Below, piece after piece: positions 19,043 through 28,565 of a stretch of 64,000 bases of DNA. Every line of letters begins with the position of its first letter. Position 1 is the stretch's first letter. A program made the translations under genes and the position numbers. The notes under the pieces were generated by a model. That model had not been told where the DNA came from, did no database searches, and worked only from the letters and a program-made list of their open reading frames with translations. Origin of the DNA: Deltaproteobacteria bacterium (GTDB lineage: Bacteria; Desulfobacterota; Deferrisomatia; Deferrisomatales; JACRMM01); contig JACRMM010000012.1 in NCBI GenBank assembly GCA_016214985.1, positions 1 through 64,000 on the forward strand, given 5' to 3'.

Positions 19043-20956
19043 ATGACCACGGAGACCCGGCAGTTCAAGACCGAAGTGAACAAGCTCCTCGAGCTCATGA
19101 TCCACTCCCTTTACTCCCACAAGGAGATCTTCCTGCGGGAGCTGATCTCCAACGCCTCCGACGCCCTCGACAAGGGCCGGTACGAGGCGCTCACTGACGA
19201 GGCGCTCCACGAGGGGGAGGGCGAGGGGAAGATCCAGCTGATCCCGGACAAAGAAGCCGGCACGCTCACGGTGCGGGACAACGGGATCGGGATGACCCGC
19301 GAGGAGATCGTCGAGGCCCTGGGCACCATCGCCCACTCGGGCACCAAGGAGTTCCTGAAGCTCCTGGAGAGCCGCCAGGCCAAGGACAACCCGGAGCTGA
19401 TCGGGCAGTTCGGCGTGGGCTTTTACTCCTCCTTCATGGTGGCCGACGAGGTCACAGTGCTCAGCCGCCGGGCTGGCTCGGACCCGGGAGCTGCGGTCCG
19501 GTGGCAGTCCACGGCCGACGGAACCTTCACCGTCGAGGACGCGGTGAAGGACACCAAGGGCACCGACGTCATCCTCACCCTCAAGCAGGACGAGCGCGCC
19601 TACCTGGACGAGTGGGAGCTTCGGAACATCGTGAAGAAGTACTCGGACTTCATTGAGTACCCGGTGGCCATGGCCGTCACCCGCACGCAGCCGGGCACCG
19701 ACGGCGACAAGAAGGGCATCGAGGTGACCACGGAGGAGACCCTGAACTCCCGCAAGGCTTTGTGGCTGAAACCCAAGGCCGAGGTCACCGAGGAGGAGTA
19801 CCGCGAGTTCTACCGGCACGTCTCCCACGATTTCGGCGACTTCGCCAAGGTGATCCACTACCGCGCCGAGGGCACGACCGAGTTCTCCTCGCTTCTCTAC
19901 GTGCCCAAGACCGCGCCGTGGAACCTCTTCTACAAGGACTTCAAGGTCGGCCCGATGCTCTACGTGCGGCGGGTGCAGATCACCGACCACTGCGAGGACC
20001 TGCTGCCGCCCTACCTGCGGTTCATCAAGGGCGTGGTGGAGTCCTCGGACCTGCCCCTGAACGTGTCGCGCGAGATCCTCCAGAACAACAAGATGGTCGA
20101 GGTCATCCGCAAGAGCGCCACGAAGAAGGTGCTCGACGCCCTGGCCGAGATGAAGACCGACGATCCCGACGCGTACGGAGAGTTCTACCGGCAGTTCGGC
20201 CGGGTCCTGAAGGAGGGCCTCCACTTCGATTTCGAGCGTCGCGAGCAGATCGCCGACCTGCTGCTCTTCGCGTCGACCGCCACCGAGGAGGGCAAGACCA
20301 CCACGCTGGCCGACTACGTGGGCCGCATGCCCGAGGCCCAGAAGGAGATCTACTACCTCACCGGCGCGTCCCTGGCCGAGGCCGCCGCCTCGCCGTACCT
20401 CGAGGCGTTTCGCGACATGGGCTACGAGGTGCTCCTCATGACCGACGAGATCGACGACCTCCTGGTCTCGAATCTCGGGCAGTACCGGGAGAAACCCTTC
20501 CAGTCGGTGCTCAAGGGGGACCTCGACCTCGGCGGGGAGAAGCGCAGCGAGCAGAAGGAGGCCTACGGGAAGCTCCTCGACCTGATCAAGGACCGCCTCG
20601 GCAACGAGGTGGCGGAGGTGCGCGTCTCGGGGCGGCTCAAGGACTCGGCCGTGTGCCTCGTGCGGGCCGAGGGCGACATGGACCCGCAGATGGAGAAGAT
20701 GCTCAAGGCCCTGGGGCAGGAGGTGCCGGCGCGCAAGCGAGCCTTGGAGATCAACCCCGACCACGCGCTCCTGAAAGCCATGAGCGCTCGCTTCGAGCGG
20801 AACCGCGACGACCCGTTGCTCGGCGAGTACAGCCAACTCCTCTTCGACCAGGCGCTGCTCCTCGAGGGCGGCCGACCCAAGGATCCGGTAGCCTTCGCCA
20901 AGGCCGTGGCCCGGCTCATGGCCGAGCGGGCGTCCGAAGGCATCGCGGTGGACTAG
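19043..20956 (+). CDS. htpG: Molecular chaperone HtpG (Hsp90)
   Basis: Cytosolic ATP-dependent chaperone of 637 aa. Hallmarks are FKTEVNKLLELMIHSLYSHK, ELISNASDALDK, the GHKL ATP-site motif TVRDNGIGMT, GQFGVGFYSSFMV, and the middle-domain SDLPLNVSREILQNNK. Length is normal. The ATG has GAGGAA about 7 bp upstream. A strong terminator follows, so it appears monocistronic. Confidence 0.98.
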   Translation: MTTETRQFKTEVNKLLELMIHSLYSHKEIFLRELISNASDALDKGRYEALTDEALHEGEGEGKIQLIPDKEAGTLTVRDNGIGMTREEIVEALGTIAHSGTKEFLKLLESRQAKDNPELIGQFGVGFYSSFMVADEVTVLSRRAGSDPGAAVRWQSTADGTFTVEDAVKDTKGTDVILTLKQDERAYLDEWELRNIVKKYSDFIEYPVAMAVTRTQPGTDGDKKGIEVTTEETLNSRKALWLKPKAEVTEEEYREFYRHVSHDFGDFAKVIHYRAEGTTEFSSLLYVPKTAPWNLFYKDFKVGPMLYVRRVQITDHCEDLLPPYLRFIKGVVESSDLPLNVSREILQNNKMVEVIRKSATKKVLDALAEMKTDDPDAYGEFYRQFGRVLKEGLHFDFERREQIADLLLFASTATEEGKTTTLADYVGRMPEAQKEIYYLTGASLAEAAASPYLEAFRDMGYEVLLMTDEIDDLLVSNLGQYREKPFQSVLKGDLDLGGEKRSEQKEAYGKLLDLIKDRLGNEVAEVRVSGRLKDSAVCLVRAEGDMDPQMEKMLKALGQEVPARKRALEINPDHALLKAMSARFERNRDDPLLGEYSQLLFDQALLLEGGRPKDPVAFAKAVARLMAERASEGIAVD

Positions 20957-20989
20957 CGCGCCCCCGGGCGCGTTGGCACCGGGCATCCC

Positions 20990-21024
20990 ACGGGGCACGC
21001 CGAACGCGTGCCCCGTTCTCGTTT
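20990..21024 (+). terminator. Rho-independent terminator after htpG
   Basis: An 11-bp perfect stem (20990-21000 with 21006-21016, loop CGAAC) is followed by TCTCGTTTC. A second small GC-rich hairpin directly overlaps the end of htpG. Confidence 0.8.
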
Positions 21025-21119
21025 CCGGATCCGGGCGCGAACCCTCAAGCCACTCCCCGAACGAGCCGAAAAGAGCAACGCATCTGTCCACCGCCCTCCG
21101 CGATCGAAAGGAACGGCCC

Positions 21120-21920
21120 ATGCGCACCGCTCTCGTCGTCGGGCTCGGCCTCGCCGTCCTGTCCTTATGCACAGTCCCGGCCCGAGCCGAGCAGACCCTG
21201 ACCATTCCCGGCACCGGTGCCAGCCAGGTGATGCTGCGGGCCCTGGGGGAGGCGTTCTCCAAGCAGCGGCCGGACCTCAAGGTCGACGTCCCCGACAGCA
21301 CCGGCTCCGGAGGCGGAATCAAGGCGGTCGGGGAGGGGAAGGCCGAGCTCGGCCGCGTGGCGCGGAAGATCAAGGAGAAAGAGAAGGGGCTCGGCCTCAC
21401 CTATCTGCCCTTCGCGCGGGTGCCGGTGGTGTTCGCGGCGCACCCGTCGGTGAAGCTCAAGGGTCTCACGGCCGCCCAGTCCGCGGCGATCTTCACCGGC
21501 CAGGTGACGAGCTGGAAGGAGCTCGGCGGGCCCGACAAGAAGATCCGGGTCGTCACCCGGGCGGAGGGAGACAGCACGCTCGACGCACTTCGCGCCAACC
21601 TCAAGGAGTGGGCCGACCTCAAGGTCACACCGCTGTCCAAGGCCACCGACACCGACGGGGAGAACGCCGACGTCCTCGCAGCCACAGACGGTGGGGCGGG
21701 GTACTCCGTCTTCGACCTGGCCGCGAAGAAGGGCCTGACGGTCTTTACCCTGGACGGCCTCACGGCCACGAACGCGGCGTACCCGGTGCAGATGGTGTTC
21801 GGCCTCGTCTACAAGCCCGAGAAACTCCAGGGCGCGGCCAAGGAGTTCGTCGACTTCCTCTTCACCCCCGCCGCGGCCAAGATCATCCAGGGGCACGGCG
21901 CGGACCCCCTGCGTCGGTAG
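21120..21920 (+). CDS. PstS-like periplasmic substrate-binding protein
   Basis: Exported binding protein of 266 aa with a cleavable signal (hydrophobic core then ARAEQ). It resembles phosphate/anion-binding PstS proteins: LTIPGTGASQVMLRALGEAF, a Ser/Gly-rich ligand loop (DSTGSGGGIKAVGEG), then IFTGQVTSWKELGG. AAAGGA precedes the ATG. No pst permease genes follow; 10 bp downstream starts a chemoreceptor gene. This suggests the protein delivers its ligand to that receptor rather than to a transporter (inference). Confidence 0.8.
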   Translation: MRTALVVGLGLAVLSLCTVPARAEQTLTIPGTGASQVMLRALGEAFSKQRPDLKVDVPDSTGSGGGIKAVGEGKAELGRVARKIKEKEKGLGLTYLPFARVPVVFAAHPSVKLKGLTAAQSAAIFTGQVTSWKELGGPDKKIRVVTRAEGDSTLDALRANLKEWADLKVTPLSKATDTDGENADVLAATDGGAGYSVFDLAAKKGLTVFTLDGLTATNAAYPVQMVFGLVYKPEKLQGAAKEFVDFLFTPAAAKIIQGHGADPLRR

Positions 21921-21930
21921 GAAGGATCCA

Positions 21931-24438
21931 GTGCGCCTTACCTGGGCAGAGGTGAGCCAGAAGTGGGGGCTGGCGGGGCGGCTCGTCGTTCCGGTCGTGC
22001 TCCTCTTCGTCGCCTTCACCGCCGCGCTCGGTTTCTGGGTCTCCCACCTGAGCCGCAGCGTGTTCCTCCAGCAGGCCGAGGAGCACGCGGTCAGCGTGGA
22101 TGCGGCCGCGCGCGCCCGGCTGGAAGCGGAGTGGGCCCTCTCGGCCGAGCTCCTGGGAAACCCGGCCCTCCAGCAGCGTCTCTTGCCCCTGATCCAGGCG
22201 GGCAACATCGACGCCCTCGAGAGGGCGCTGCGAACGCTTCCGGCGGCCAGCCGGGTAAGCTTCGTCAACCTCTACGACCCGACGGGGGCCCTGCTGGCCT
22301 CGTCAGGTGAGCTCTCCTCGAAGGACGAGCCCGGTTCTCTCCACGCCGTGGCCCAGGCAGCGCTGGCGCGGCGCGAGGGATCGATCTCCCTGGTCAACCT
22401 GCCGACCGAAGCGCTCGCCTTCCAGGGCCTCGCGGAAACCCGCTGTCGCGGACCGGGCGGCAGCGCCGTGGGGGTCATGATCGGAACCCCCCTGACCGAC
22501 GACTTCGGAGAACCCCTGGGTCTTCTCCTGGGCTGTCGGCTCCTCAACGGCGACCAGGCCCTGGTGCGCGAGATCGGCACGATCGTCGGCGCCGATGTGA
22601 CTCTGCTTCACGGGCCGACCCGCGTGGCCACGACCCTCCCGGGACCCCGCGGCGGGCCCGCCACAGATCAGGCCGCGCCGGCCGAAGTGCCCGAGGGCCT
22701 GCAGCGAGGAGCCAAGACGGTCTCGCTCCTCGAGACCTCGGCAGGCCGCACCTTCGCCTCCGCCTACCGGCGGCTCCCGGTGCAGGGGGCCGGCGCACCG
22801 CTGGCCCTCGGCATCTCGGTGCCGGTCTCCGACTTCCTCCGGCGCGCCGACCAGATCCAAGTCAGCGTGTTTGTCGCGGGCCTGCTGGCGCTGCTCGCGT
22901 TCTCGGCGCTCCTGACGATCACGGTCCGCCGCTCGCTCCGGCCCGTCCCCGTGCTGCTCGAGCACATGCGCGCCGTGGCCGGAGGGGACCTGGCCGGCGT
23001 GTGCGACGTCCGCACGCGGGACGAGCTCGAGATGCTCTCGTCGGGCATCAATGAGACGGTCCTCGGACTCCGGGACCTCCTGGCTGGGGTCACGCAAGCC
23101 TTTCGGCAGGTCGAGGAGGTCGCCGAGTCGGTTCGGGCTGCCGCAGGCCACCTGGCGGAGGGGGCGGCGAGCGAGGCGACGGTCCTCGGTTCCCTGGACC
23201 GCACCGCGCGCCAGCTCTCCGGGGTGGTGGACGTCGTCGGCTCCGAGGCCCGGGAGCTCCAAACCGCCGCGGCCGAGAACCTCGAGGCGCTCCGCGACCT
23301 CTCCCGATCGGTGGACGAGTCAGCGGCCCACTCCGCAGACCTCGTCGACGCTTCCGGCGAGACGGAGCTCGCGGTCCAGGAGATGTCGTCCTCGGTGTCC
23401 GAGACCGCCACGAACGTCTCCTCCCTCTCCGATCTCCTCGGCCGAAGCGCGACGGCCATGGGCCAGATCGACGCCTCGATCTCCCAGGTGCGCGAGCTCA
23501 CAGCCCGAAGCCGAGAGGTCGCGCGGTCGCTGGCCACTGAAGCCGATCAGCGCGGCCGGTCGGCCATGGACACGGCCGCGGCCCGAATGGCCGCGGCCCG
23601 AACCCTCGTGGAGACGTTGGGCGCTACCGTTCAGACCGTGGGCACCCGATCGACGGAAATCGGCCAGATCGTCACCCTGATCTCCGAGGTGGCAGGGCGG
23701 ACAAAGCTGCTCGCCCTGAACGCCGCGATCCTGGCGGCTCAGGCCGGCGAGCAGGGCCTCGGGTTCTCGGTCGTCGCGGCGAACATCCGGGAGCTCTCCG
23801 ACCGGACAAACGCGTCGACGAGAGCCATCGCGGGCTTGATTCAGGGGATCCAGCGGGAGATCGGCCGGGCGGTCGAGGAGGCGGACCGGGGGACCGCAGC
23901 CGTCACCGAGAGCTCCGACGCCGTCGCGCAGGTGGCGCAGGCGCTCGACAGCATCCTGGCCGATGCGGCGTCGGCCCGGGACCTGGCAGAACGGATCGCG
24001 GCCGAGACGGATCACCAGGCCGAGAGCAGCTCGGAGGTCGCGTCGTCGATCCTGAACCTCGCCTCCATGGGCCAGCAGCTCGCGGCGGCGACGCAGGAGC
24101 AGGAGGCCACGGCCGGCCAGATCCTCGTCGTCACCCAGAAGATGGGCGAAGGCGCGCAGAGCGTGAGGGACGCGGCCCAGGACCAGGCCGCACGCCTCCT
24201 CTCCGTGACGGGCAAGGTGCAGGGCACGGCCGACGCGGCCGACCGGCTCCTGCACAGCGCCGAGCAGACGACCCGCGCTGCGTCGGTGCTCTCCGAAGCA
24301 GTCGACGTGATCGGGCGCGTGCTCGGCGAGAATCGGGAGCGGATCGGCTCCCTGAACTCCTCGGTCGGCGCCCTGTCCGATCAGGCAGATCGGGTGCGGG
24401 AACGCCTGTCGCGCTTCGAGCTGGGGCCGGGGGCTTAG
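21931..24438 (+). CDS. Methyl-accepting chemotaxis-like transducer with atypical signalling tip
   Basis: 835-aa inner-membrane receptor. TM1 lies at about 14-38 and TM2 at about 310-335, enclosing a periplasmic sensor of about 270 residues; a HAMP region follows (RRSLRPVPVLLEHMRAVAGG). The long cytoplasmic coiled coil has a tip reading GRTKLLALNAAILAAQAGEQ then GLGFSVVAANIRELSDRT. The usual CheA-contact QTNLLALNAAxEAARAGE is only partly kept (Asn to Lys, Glu-Ala-Ala-Arg to Leu-Ala-Ala-Gln). The GTG start has GGAAGGA upstream and it is cotranscribed with the PstS-like gene. It may signal through a non-canonical partner. Confidence 0.88.
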   Translation: MRLTWAEVSQKWGLAGRLVVPVVLLFVAFTAALGFWVSHLSRSVFLQQAEEHAVSVDAAARARLEAEWALSAELLGNPALQQRLLPLIQAGNIDALERALRTLPAASRVSFVNLYDPTGALLASSGELSSKDEPGSLHAVAQAALARREGSISLVNLPTEALAFQGLAETRCRGPGGSAVGVMIGTPLTDDFGEPLGLLLGCRLLNGDQALVREIGTIVGADVTLLHGPTRVATTLPGPRGGPATDQAAPAEVPEGLQRGAKTVSLLETSAGRTFASAYRRLPVQGAGAPLALGISVPVSDFLRRADQIQVSVFVAGLLALLAFSALLTITVRRSLRPVPVLLEHMRAVAGGDLAGVCDVRTRDELEMLSSGINETVLGLRDLLAGVTQAFRQVEEVAESVRAAAGHLAEGAASEATVLGSLDRTARQLSGVVDVVGSEARELQTAAAENLEALRDLSRSVDESAAHSADLVDASGETELAVQEMSSSVSETATNVSSLSDLLGRSATAMGQIDASISQVRELTARSREVARSLATEADQRGRSAMDTAAARMAAARTLVETLGATVQTVGTRSTEIGQIVTLISEVAGRTKLLALNAAILAAQAGEQGLGFSVVAANIRELSDRTNASTRAIAGLIQGIQREIGRAVEEADRGTAAVTESSDAVAQVAQALDSILADAASARDLAERIAAETDHQAESSSEVASSILNLASMGQQLAAATQEQEATAGQILVVTQKMGEGAQSVRDAAQDQAARLLSVTGKVQGTADAADRLLHSAEQTTRAASVLSEAVDVIGRVLGENRERIGSLNSSVGALSDQADRVRERLSRFELGPGA

Positions 24439-24439
24439 C

Positions 24440-24540
24440 GCAGCACCGACACCTCCACAGATTTCGCGGATTCCACAGATTTCGACAAAGCAAGACCACG
24501 GCAGAGAGCGCTTCTGCGGATCTACGCAATCGGAGTACTC
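24440..24540. repeat. Short direct repeats in a convergent intergenic gap
   Basis: The gap between the chemoreceptor and the convergent ligase contains CCACAGATTTCG twice (around 24455 and 24475) in a stretch that is visibly less G+C-rich than its surroundings. It looks like a worn dispersed repeat. No T-rich terminator hairpin was found. Confidence 0.35.
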
Positions 24541-24554
24541 CGTGGATTACCCGT

Positions 24555-26207
24555 TCACCGCGCCGTTTCCCGGGGGAGAACCTGCTTGTCCGGGGACTCC
24601 TTCGCGAGCTCGACGACCCCGCCGCGCCCGAATCGGTTGACCTTCAGCCCACCGGGCATGCGGGGAAACTCTTTGAGGAGGAGCAGCTCGTCGAAACGCT
24701 TGTAGGGCGCCACCTTCCCCTCCACGAAGGCGCGGGCCTCGGCGAGCGTGAGGGGCTCCTCCTCGTCCACGAGCTTCACGCACGCGCAGATGGACTCGCC
24801 GAGAATCGGGTTCGGGGTCCCCACCACGCACACCTCGGCCACCTTCGGATGCGCCACGAGAAGCGACTCGAGCTCCGAAGGGATGATCTTCAGGCCCCCG
24901 CGGTTGATCCACTCTTTCAGGCGGCCCAGGATCCGAAAGCAGCCGTTCTCGTCCCGGGCGACCAAGTCCCCGGTTCGAAGCCACCCGTCCCGGATCTGCA
25001 GACCCGTCTCCTCCGGGTTCTTCCAGTACCCTTCGGTGACGTGCCAGCCCCACAGGAGGAGCTCCCCGGGCTCCCGGGGCTTCTTTTCGGCGCCCGTCAC
25101 CGGGTCGGCGACCTTGGCAGCCGTTCCCTCCAGGGGATACCCGATGTAGACCTCCCGCACCTCCAGCGGTGAGCGGTACGGAAGGATGATGGAGAGGCCC
25201 GGGCCGACCTCCGAGGACCCGAGGAACGAAGAGATGTAGATGCCCATCTCGTCCTGGACCCGCGTGATCAGCTGAGCCGGCGCGATCTGGCCGGCGATCA
25301 GCCCGGCCCGGACACTCGAAAGGTCGTACTCCCGGCGCTTCGGGTGCGCGAGCTCCATCAAGTAATGGGCCGGAGCGGCGAGCTGCAGGGTCACCCGCTC
25401 CCGTTCCATCAGCGCGAAGGCCCGCTCGGCCGAGAAGTGATCGAGGACGACGAGCGTCGCCCCCAGCAGGAAGGGCTGCACCAGAAGGGAGCCGCAGCCG
25501 TAGGAGTGCGCCATGGGCAGCAGGCCGATGAACACGTCCTCCTGCGTGGCGTCCACGCCCAGCGAGTACGACCACCCCGCGCGCACGACCTGGGATTGGA
25601 GGATCACGGCCCCCTTGGACCGCCCCGTGGTCCCCGACGTGTAGATGATCATGGAGAGCTCGTCGGGCCCGACCTCGGCAGCCCTCGCGAGGTCGGCCGG
25701 CCGGCCCGACAGGTCGGCCAGGCGACGAACCCGGGGGTCGGGCGAGACGAAGTCCGGACGATCCGTCACGGCCACAATCGCCTGCAGCGCGGGCAGATCG
25801 TCCAGCCCAGCGACCGCTGCGAGGAAGTCGAAGCCCTGCCACTCCTCGAACAGGAAGACCGCCTTGGCCCCGGAGTTCTCCAGGATGAAGCGCGCCTCCG
25901 TCTCCCGGTAGCTCGGGTTGAGCCACGCCACGACGACCCCGAGCCGCTGGAGCGCGTAGAACACGGTCACCAGCTCCGCCGAGTTCGGCAGGTAGACGGC
26001 GGCCACGTCCCCCTGGCGAAGCCCTGCCGCCGCCAGGCCGGCCGCCAGCGCCTCCGCCTCACGCACCACGTCGGCGAAGGTGAGGCGGCGCTCCCCGCAC
26101 ACCACGGCGACCTTGTCCGGCACGCGCCGCGCGGTTTGGTGCAGCCCCTGCCACACGGTGAGCCGGCTCAGTCGGTCGTAGGTCGCTCGAATTTCGTCTG
26201 CGTTCAT
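24555..26207 (-). CDS. Acyl/aryl-CoA ligase (AMP-forming, ANL superfamily)
   Basis: 550-aa adenylate-forming enzyme that would activate a carboxylic acid to its CoA thioester. Core motifs: MIIYTSGTTGRSKGAV, GWLRTGDLVARDENG, GRLKEWINRGGLKIIPSELE, and a C-terminal PRMPGGLKVNRFG in which Lys can be the catalytic A10 residue, although the usual TGK is replaced by GGLK. As last gene of the hcrBCA run (78 bp after hcrA) it probably makes 4-hydroxybenzoyl-CoA or a related aromatic or alicyclic acyl-CoA. Substrate is inferred from context. Confidence 0.88.
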   Translation of the reverse strand: MNADEIRATYDRLSRLTVWQGLHQTARRVPDKVAVVCGERRLTFADVVREAEALAAGLAAAGLRQGDVAAVYLPNSAELVTVFYALQRLGVVVAWLNPSYRETEARFILENSGAKAVFLFEEWQGFDFLAAVAGLDDLPALQAIVAVTDRPDFVSPDPRVRRLADLSGRPADLARAAEVGPDELSMIIYTSGTTGRSKGAVILQSQVVRAGWSYSLGVDATQEDVFIGLLPMAHSYGCGSLLVQPFLLGATLVVLDHFSAERAFALMERERVTLQLAAPAHYLMELAHPKRREYDLSSVRAGLIAGQIAPAQLITRVQDEMGIYISSFLGSSEVGPGLSIILPYRSPLEVREVYIGYPLEGTAAKVADPVTGAEKKPREPGELLLWGWHVTEGYWKNPEETGLQIRDGWLRTGDLVARDENGCFRILGRLKEWINRGGLKIIPSELESLLVAHPKVAEVCVVGTPNPILGESICACVKLVDEEEPLTLAEARAFVEGKVAPYKRFDELLLLKEFPRMPGGLKVNRFGRGGVVELAKESPDKQVLPRETAR

Positions 26208-26285
26208 CCGGCCCTCTTCGTTTCACCACCAGCAGTGGCCTTCTTCCCCAGGCTTTCGGCGGAGGGAACGGCAGCTCGGCGCGCC

Positions 26286-28565
26286 CTACCCTTTCTTCTT
26301 CCGAAGCGCCTCCAGCACCATCGCGGGCGTCACCGGAAGGCGGTCGAACTCCACCCCGATGGCATCGGCGATGGCATTGACGATGGCGGGCGCGGGCGCC
26401 AGCTGCGTCCCCTCCCCGGCCTCCTTGGCACCGAAGGGGCCCTCGGGGTCATCGGTGTCGACGTGGAGGCCCTCCATCTCCGGCATCTCCATCATCGTCG
26501 GGAAGCCGTAGTCGCAAAACGACGGGTTGTGCTGCTGACCGTCGATGCAGGTCGAGTCCTCGTAGAGCGCCTGGCCCATCCCTCCCAGGATGCTGCCCTC
26601 CAGTTGCCCCTCCACGAGCATGGGATTGATCGGCTGCCCGCAGTCGTGCGCCGTGACCATCTTCAGGACCGTTACCTTCCCCGTTTCCGTATCCACCTCC
26701 ACCTCGGCCGCCTGGGTCATGAAGGAGTAGTTGGGGCTAAAGTTCCCGTTCTTGGTCAGGAGCGAGGTCGGCTGCTCGGCCGGCGGAATCCAGCCGCCCC
26801 GGCCCACGATGGGAAGCGGCTTGTCCGAATACTGGTATCCGTGGAGCGCGTCGGAGAGGCTCAACCCGCGGTCCGGGCTCCCCTTGACCCAGATGCGCCG
26901 GTTCGCGGCCGTGAGATCTTCGACGGCGCACTCCAGCCGGTCGGCCACAAACCCGAAGAGCTCCTTTCGCACGTCGTTGGCGGCCAGCAGCGCCGCGTTG
27001 CCGGCCCGCACGGTCACCCCGGACCCGAACGTCCCCGCGTCGAGGGGGCAGGTGCCGGTGTCGGCCGCGGTAATGTGGACGTCCTCCATGGGAACCCCGA
27101 GTTGCTCGGCCACCATCTGGCAGATGACGGTCTCGGCCCCCTGGCCGATGTCGGCCGCGCCGGAGAGGATGTTCACCCGACCCTCACGGGAGAGCTGGAC
27201 CACGGCGCCCGACGCCAGATGGGCCATGTTGGCGACGCCGGAGGGAAACGACGCGCCCGCGAGGCCCACGCCGCGGCCGAAGGGGAGCTTGCCCCGCTTC
27301 TCCGCCCAGCCGATGGCCTTGGCAGCTTCGGTCACGCTTTCGGCGAACCCGCAGGTGTTGATGATGAAGCCGGCGGGATGCGGCTCGTGGGCATGAATGG
27401 CGTTCTTGACGCGCATGTCCACGGCGTCGACGCCGATGCGTTGGGCGATCAAGTCGATCTGGCGCTCGATCGCGAAGCGGGCCTGGGGGATTCCGTGACC
27501 CCGCATGGCGCCGCCCACGGGCTTGTTCGTGTAGACGTGGTACCCCTCGTAGAGGAGGTTCTCGATCCGGTAGGGGATCATGATGAAGAAGCACGACAGG
27601 GTGATCATCAGGGGGGCCGTGGAGTTGTAGGCGCCCCCGTCGGCGTGCGCCGTGATCTTCTGCGCCAGGATCTTCCCCTCTTTGTTCACCCCGGTCTTCA
27701 CCGTCAGGTACATGGGGTGGCGCTGCCGGGTGTTCTGGAACGCCTCTTCCCGGTCGTAGAGGAACTTCACGGGCCTGCCCAGCTCCTTCGCGAACCAGCA
27801 GGCGCAGAAGTCCTTGGCGAACATGTCGATCTTCTGGCCGAACCCACCGCCCACCTTGGGCTTGATCACCCGGACCTTGTTCTCGGGCACGAGCAGGGTC
27901 GTCGCAAGGTTTCGCTTGAGGAAGTACGGGATCTGGGTCGAAGACCAGATGGTGAGATCCCCGTTCAACGCGTCGTAGCTCGCGAGCGCTGCGTGGGGCT
28001 CCATGGGGGCGTGGTTGACGGCCTGGGAGTAGAACGAGTCCTCGAAGACGAAGTCCGACTCGGCGAAGCCCTTCGCCACGTCGCCGAACTCCTTGTGGAT
28101 CGAGGCGCTCGCGTTGGTCGCCAGGTTCTCGTGGACGAGGGGGGCTCCCTCCTGGATGGCCTCCAGGGGATCAAAGACGGCGGGGAGCGCCTCATACTCC
28201 ACCTCGACGAGCCGAACCGCCTCCTCGGCGATCTCCTGACTGACGGCGACGACCGCCGCCACCTCGTCGCCGATGTAGCGGACCTTGTCGCGGGCCAGCG
28301 CGTGCTCGTCCTTGGCCTTGGGCACAATGCCGTAGACCCGGTCCGGAATGTCCTTGCCCGTGATCACGCCCTTCACGCCCGGCAGGGCCTTCGCCTTCGA
28401 GACATCGATGCTCACGATGCGGCCGTGGGGGATGGTCGACCGCACGAGTTTGCCGAAGAGCATGCCCGGAAGCACCAGATCGTCGGTGAACTGCGCCTGG
28501 CCCGTGATCTTGGCCGCCGCATCGTGCATGGGCACTCGTTGCCCCACGACGTTGAGCACCTTCAT
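26286..28565 (-). CDS. hcrA: 4-hydroxybenzoyl-CoA reductase, molybdopterin subunit (alpha)
   Basis: 759-aa large subunit of the xanthine oxidase family that removes the phenolic hydroxyl from 4-hydroxybenzoyl-CoA in anaerobic aromatic degradation. Molybdenum cofactor-binding motifs VGGGFGQKID and GGAMRGHGIPQARF are present, and FGAKEAGEGTQLAPAPAIVN supplies the conserved active-site Glu. The ATG overlaps the hcrC stop (ATGA). Assignment rests mainly on the HcrB partner with its extra [4Fe-4S] loop; for HcrA alone another xanthine oxidase-type hydroxylase would be possible. Confidence 0.9.
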   Translation of the reverse strand: MKVLNVVGQRVPMHDAAAKITGQAQFTDDLVLPGMLFGKLVRSTIPHGRIVSIDVSKAKALPGVKGVITGKDIPDRVYGIVPKAKDEHALARDKVRYIGDEVAAVVAVSQEIAEEAVRLVEVEYEALPAVFDPLEAIQEGAPLVHENLATNASASIHKEFGDVAKGFAESDFVFEDSFYSQAVNHAPMEPHAALASYDALNGDLTIWSSTQIPYFLKRNLATTLLVPENKVRVIKPKVGGGFGQKIDMFAKDFCACWFAKELGRPVKFLYDREEAFQNTRQRHPMYLTVKTGVNKEGKILAQKITAHADGGAYNSTAPLMITLSCFFIMIPYRIENLLYEGYHVYTNKPVGGAMRGHGIPQARFAIERQIDLIAQRIGVDAVDMRVKNAIHAHEPHPAGFIINTCGFAESVTEAAKAIGWAEKRGKLPFGRGVGLAGASFPSGVANMAHLASGAVVQLSREGRVNILSGAADIGQGAETVICQMVAEQLGVPMEDVHITAADTGTCPLDAGTFGSGVTVRAGNAALLAANDVRKELFGFVADRLECAVEDLTAANRRIWVKGSPDRGLSLSDALHGYQYSDKPLPIVGRGGWIPPAEQPTSLLTKNGNFSPNYSFMTQAAEVEVDTETGKVTVLKMVTAHDCGQPINPMLVEGQLEGSILGGMGQALYEDSTCIDGQQHNPSFCDYGFPTMMEMPEMEGLHVDTDDPEGPFGAKEAGEGTQLAPAPAIVNAIADAIGVEFDRLPVTPAMVLEALRKKKG

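Noticed and set aside
18968..21400. Long minus-strand frame opposite htpG
   Set aside because: Shadow of htpG and the PstS-like gene, with no recognisable family.
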